Positions 37,561-38,112 of a stretch of 38,112 bases of DNA are shown here, one piece after another. The translations under genes were made by a program, and so were the position numbers. Position 1 is the stretch's first letter. Every line of letters begins with the position of its first letter. This DNA comes from Candidatus Zixiibacteriota bacterium. GTDB lineage: Bacteria; Zixibacteria; MSB-5A5; JAABVY01; JAHJOQ01. The notes below the pieces were generated by a model. It was not told the origin of the DNA, did not search any database, and saw only the letters and a program-made list of their open reading frames with translations. Location: assembly GCA_018820315.1 (NCBI GenBank), contig JAHJOQ010000029.1:1-38112 (forward strand), read 5' to 3'.

Positions 37561-37746
37561 TTAGCTCAGCACCAGCGCCATGAGGTTGCTCAGTCCCTGA
37601 TCAACCAGGAAGATGAATATTGCCAGAACTAATGACACGAAAATCGTAACGATGGTCGAACCTATAAGTTCCTGCTTTGAAGGCCATGTGACTTTTTTCA
37701 GCTCGACGACCGTTTCCTTAATGTACTTTACTACTTTATCCTTCAT
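37561..37746 (-). CDS. secE: Preprotein translocase subunit SecE
   Basis: SecE clamps SecY in the inner membrane. The product has 61 residues, the short form with one transmembrane helix at about 29-48. The amphipathic segment KYIKETVVELKKVTWPSKQE precedes it, a hallmark of the family. The ATG at 37746 lies 11 nt after the tRNA-Trp gene. Confidence 0.96.
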   Translation of the reverse strand: MKDKVVKYIKETVVELKKVTWPSKQELIGSTIVTIFVSLVLAIFIFLVDQGLSNLMALVLS

Positions 37747-37757
37747 AATATACTTCC

Positions 37758-37834
37758 TGGCAGGTCTGGAGGGACTTGAACCCCCAACCCCCGGTTTTGG
37801 AGACCGGTGCTCTAGCCAATTGAGCTACAGACCT
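37758..37834 (-). tRNA. trnW: tRNA-Trp (anticodon CCA)
   Basis: A complete cloverleaf on the minus strand: acceptor AGGTCTG/CAGACCT, D-arm GCTC/GAGC, anticodon stem CCGGT/ACCGG with loop CTCCAAA (anticodon CCA), T-arm GGGGG/CCCTC with TTCAAGT loop, discriminator G and an encoded 3' CCA. Total 77 nt. It lies between rpmG and secE, a common location. Confidence 0.97.
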
Positions 37835-37843
37835 GTCAATCTC

Positions 37844-37996
37844 TCAGCGAGTCTCCTTGTGCAACGTATGCTTATTGCAGAACGGGCAGTACTTCTTGAA
37901 GCTCTGCCTGTCCGGATGCTTGCGCTTATTCTTGTCAGTCGTGTAGTTGCGGCGTTTACAATCGCCGCATGCCAGGATCATCAGCTCTCTCGGCAT
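37844..37996 (-). CDS. rpmG: 50S ribosomal protein L33 (zinc-binding)
   Basis: A small gene of 50 codons, [20 protein letters not shown] and on to [11 protein letters not shown]. Four cysteines at 10, 13, 37 and 40 form a zinc ribbon, so this is the C+ form of L33. The ATG at 37996 uses GGAG in the last tuf codon. It is followed by tRNA-Trp. Confidence 0.96.
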   Translation of the reverse strand: MPRELMILACGDCKRRNYTTDKNKRKHPDRQSFKKYCPFCNKHTLHKETR

Positions 37997-38112
37997 AACT
38001 TACTCCAGAATCTCCGTTACGACACCGGCTCCGACGGTACGACCGCCTTCGCGGATAGCGAAACGAAGCTCTTTCTCCATCGCTACTGCTGTGTGAAGCT
38101 CCACTTCCATCG
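37994..38112. repeat. 119-bp exact repeat, copy 2 (second tuf 3' end)
   Basis: Identical to 22176-22294, in the same orientation, 15818 bp away. It begins exactly at the rpmG start codon and runs to the window edge inside the second tuf gene. Confidence 0.95.
38000..38112 (-). CDS. tuf: Translation elongation factor Tu, second copy (3' end only)
   Basis: Only the last 36 codons and stop are in the window ([20 protein letters not shown] to [10 protein letters not shown]). The DNA is identical to the end of the complete tuf at 22182-23387. The rest lies beyond the right edge. Two tuf copies are common in bacteria; one heads the rpmG-tRNA-Trp-secE-nusG block and the other the S10 block. Confidence 0.95.
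   Translation of the reverse strand, partial: MEVELHTAVAMEKELRFAIREGGRTVGAGVVTEILE

Noticed and set aside
1-38112. Mobile elements, CRISPR arrays, phage or defence genes
   Set aside because: No transposase, integrase, repeat-spacer array, terminal inverted repeats or atypical composition block was seen; the window is densely packed with conserved genes.

Overview
The window is a stretch of bacterial chromosome in which every recognisable gene lies on the minus strand, so transcription runs from high to low coordinates. It holds most of the universal translation/transcription gene cluster, followed by the start of a flagellar operon. The organism is a flagellated bacterium. Gene order (flgBC-x-fliEFGHIJ as in the Bacillus fla/che operon; secE-nusG-rplKAJL-rpoBC-rpsLG-fusA-tuf-S10-spc-alpha) and protein style suggest a Gram-negative-type lineage near the FCB group. 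A Zixibacteria-like candidate phylum would fit, but that placement is an impression and was not tested.

Layout in the direction of transcription. (1) 38112-37561: the 3' end of a second tuf copy, rpmG, tRNA-Trp(CCA), secE. (2) 37542-34773: nusG, rplK, rplA, rplJ, rplL. (3) 34507-26597: a structured 265-nt rplL-rpoB gap, then rpoB and rpoC. (4) 26529-22182: rpsL, rpsG, fusA, tuf. A very good promoter overlaps the rpoC stop codon, and another precedes tuf. (5) 22178-17658: S10 block, rpsJ-rplC-rplD-rplW-rplB-rpsS-rplV-rpsC. (6) 17581-11382: spc block, rplP to secY, led by a near-consensus internal promoter at 17617-17645. (7) 11382-6602: adk, map, infA, rpmJ, rpsM, rpsK, rpsD, rpoA, rplQ, closed by an intrinsic terminator at 6550-6573. 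(8) 6375-1: flgB, flgC, an unrecognised 91-aa gene, fliE, fliF, fliG, fliH, fliI, fliJ (cut by the window edge). This block is headed by an excellent sigma-54 type (-24/-12) promoter at 6399-6415.

Functionally, blocks 1-7 make most of the ribosome, the RNA polymerase core, the elongation factors, Sec translocon parts and early processing enzymes (methionine aminopeptidase, adenylate kinase, IF1). Block 8 builds the rod, MS ring, C-ring rotor and export ATPase of the flagellum. A terminator followed by a promoter of a different sigma class means the two programmes are adjacent but probably regulated separately.

No mobile elements, CRISPR arrays, phage genes or defence systems were seen. The items most worth a second look are the unknown 91-aa flagellar-operon protein, the sigma-54 promoter, an 89-nt fliI/fliJ coding overlap, unusually long C-terminal tails on S3 and L17, an exact 119-bp repeat at the two tuf ends, structured intercistronic RNAs around rplL, and frequent GTG/TTG starts in ribosomal genes.
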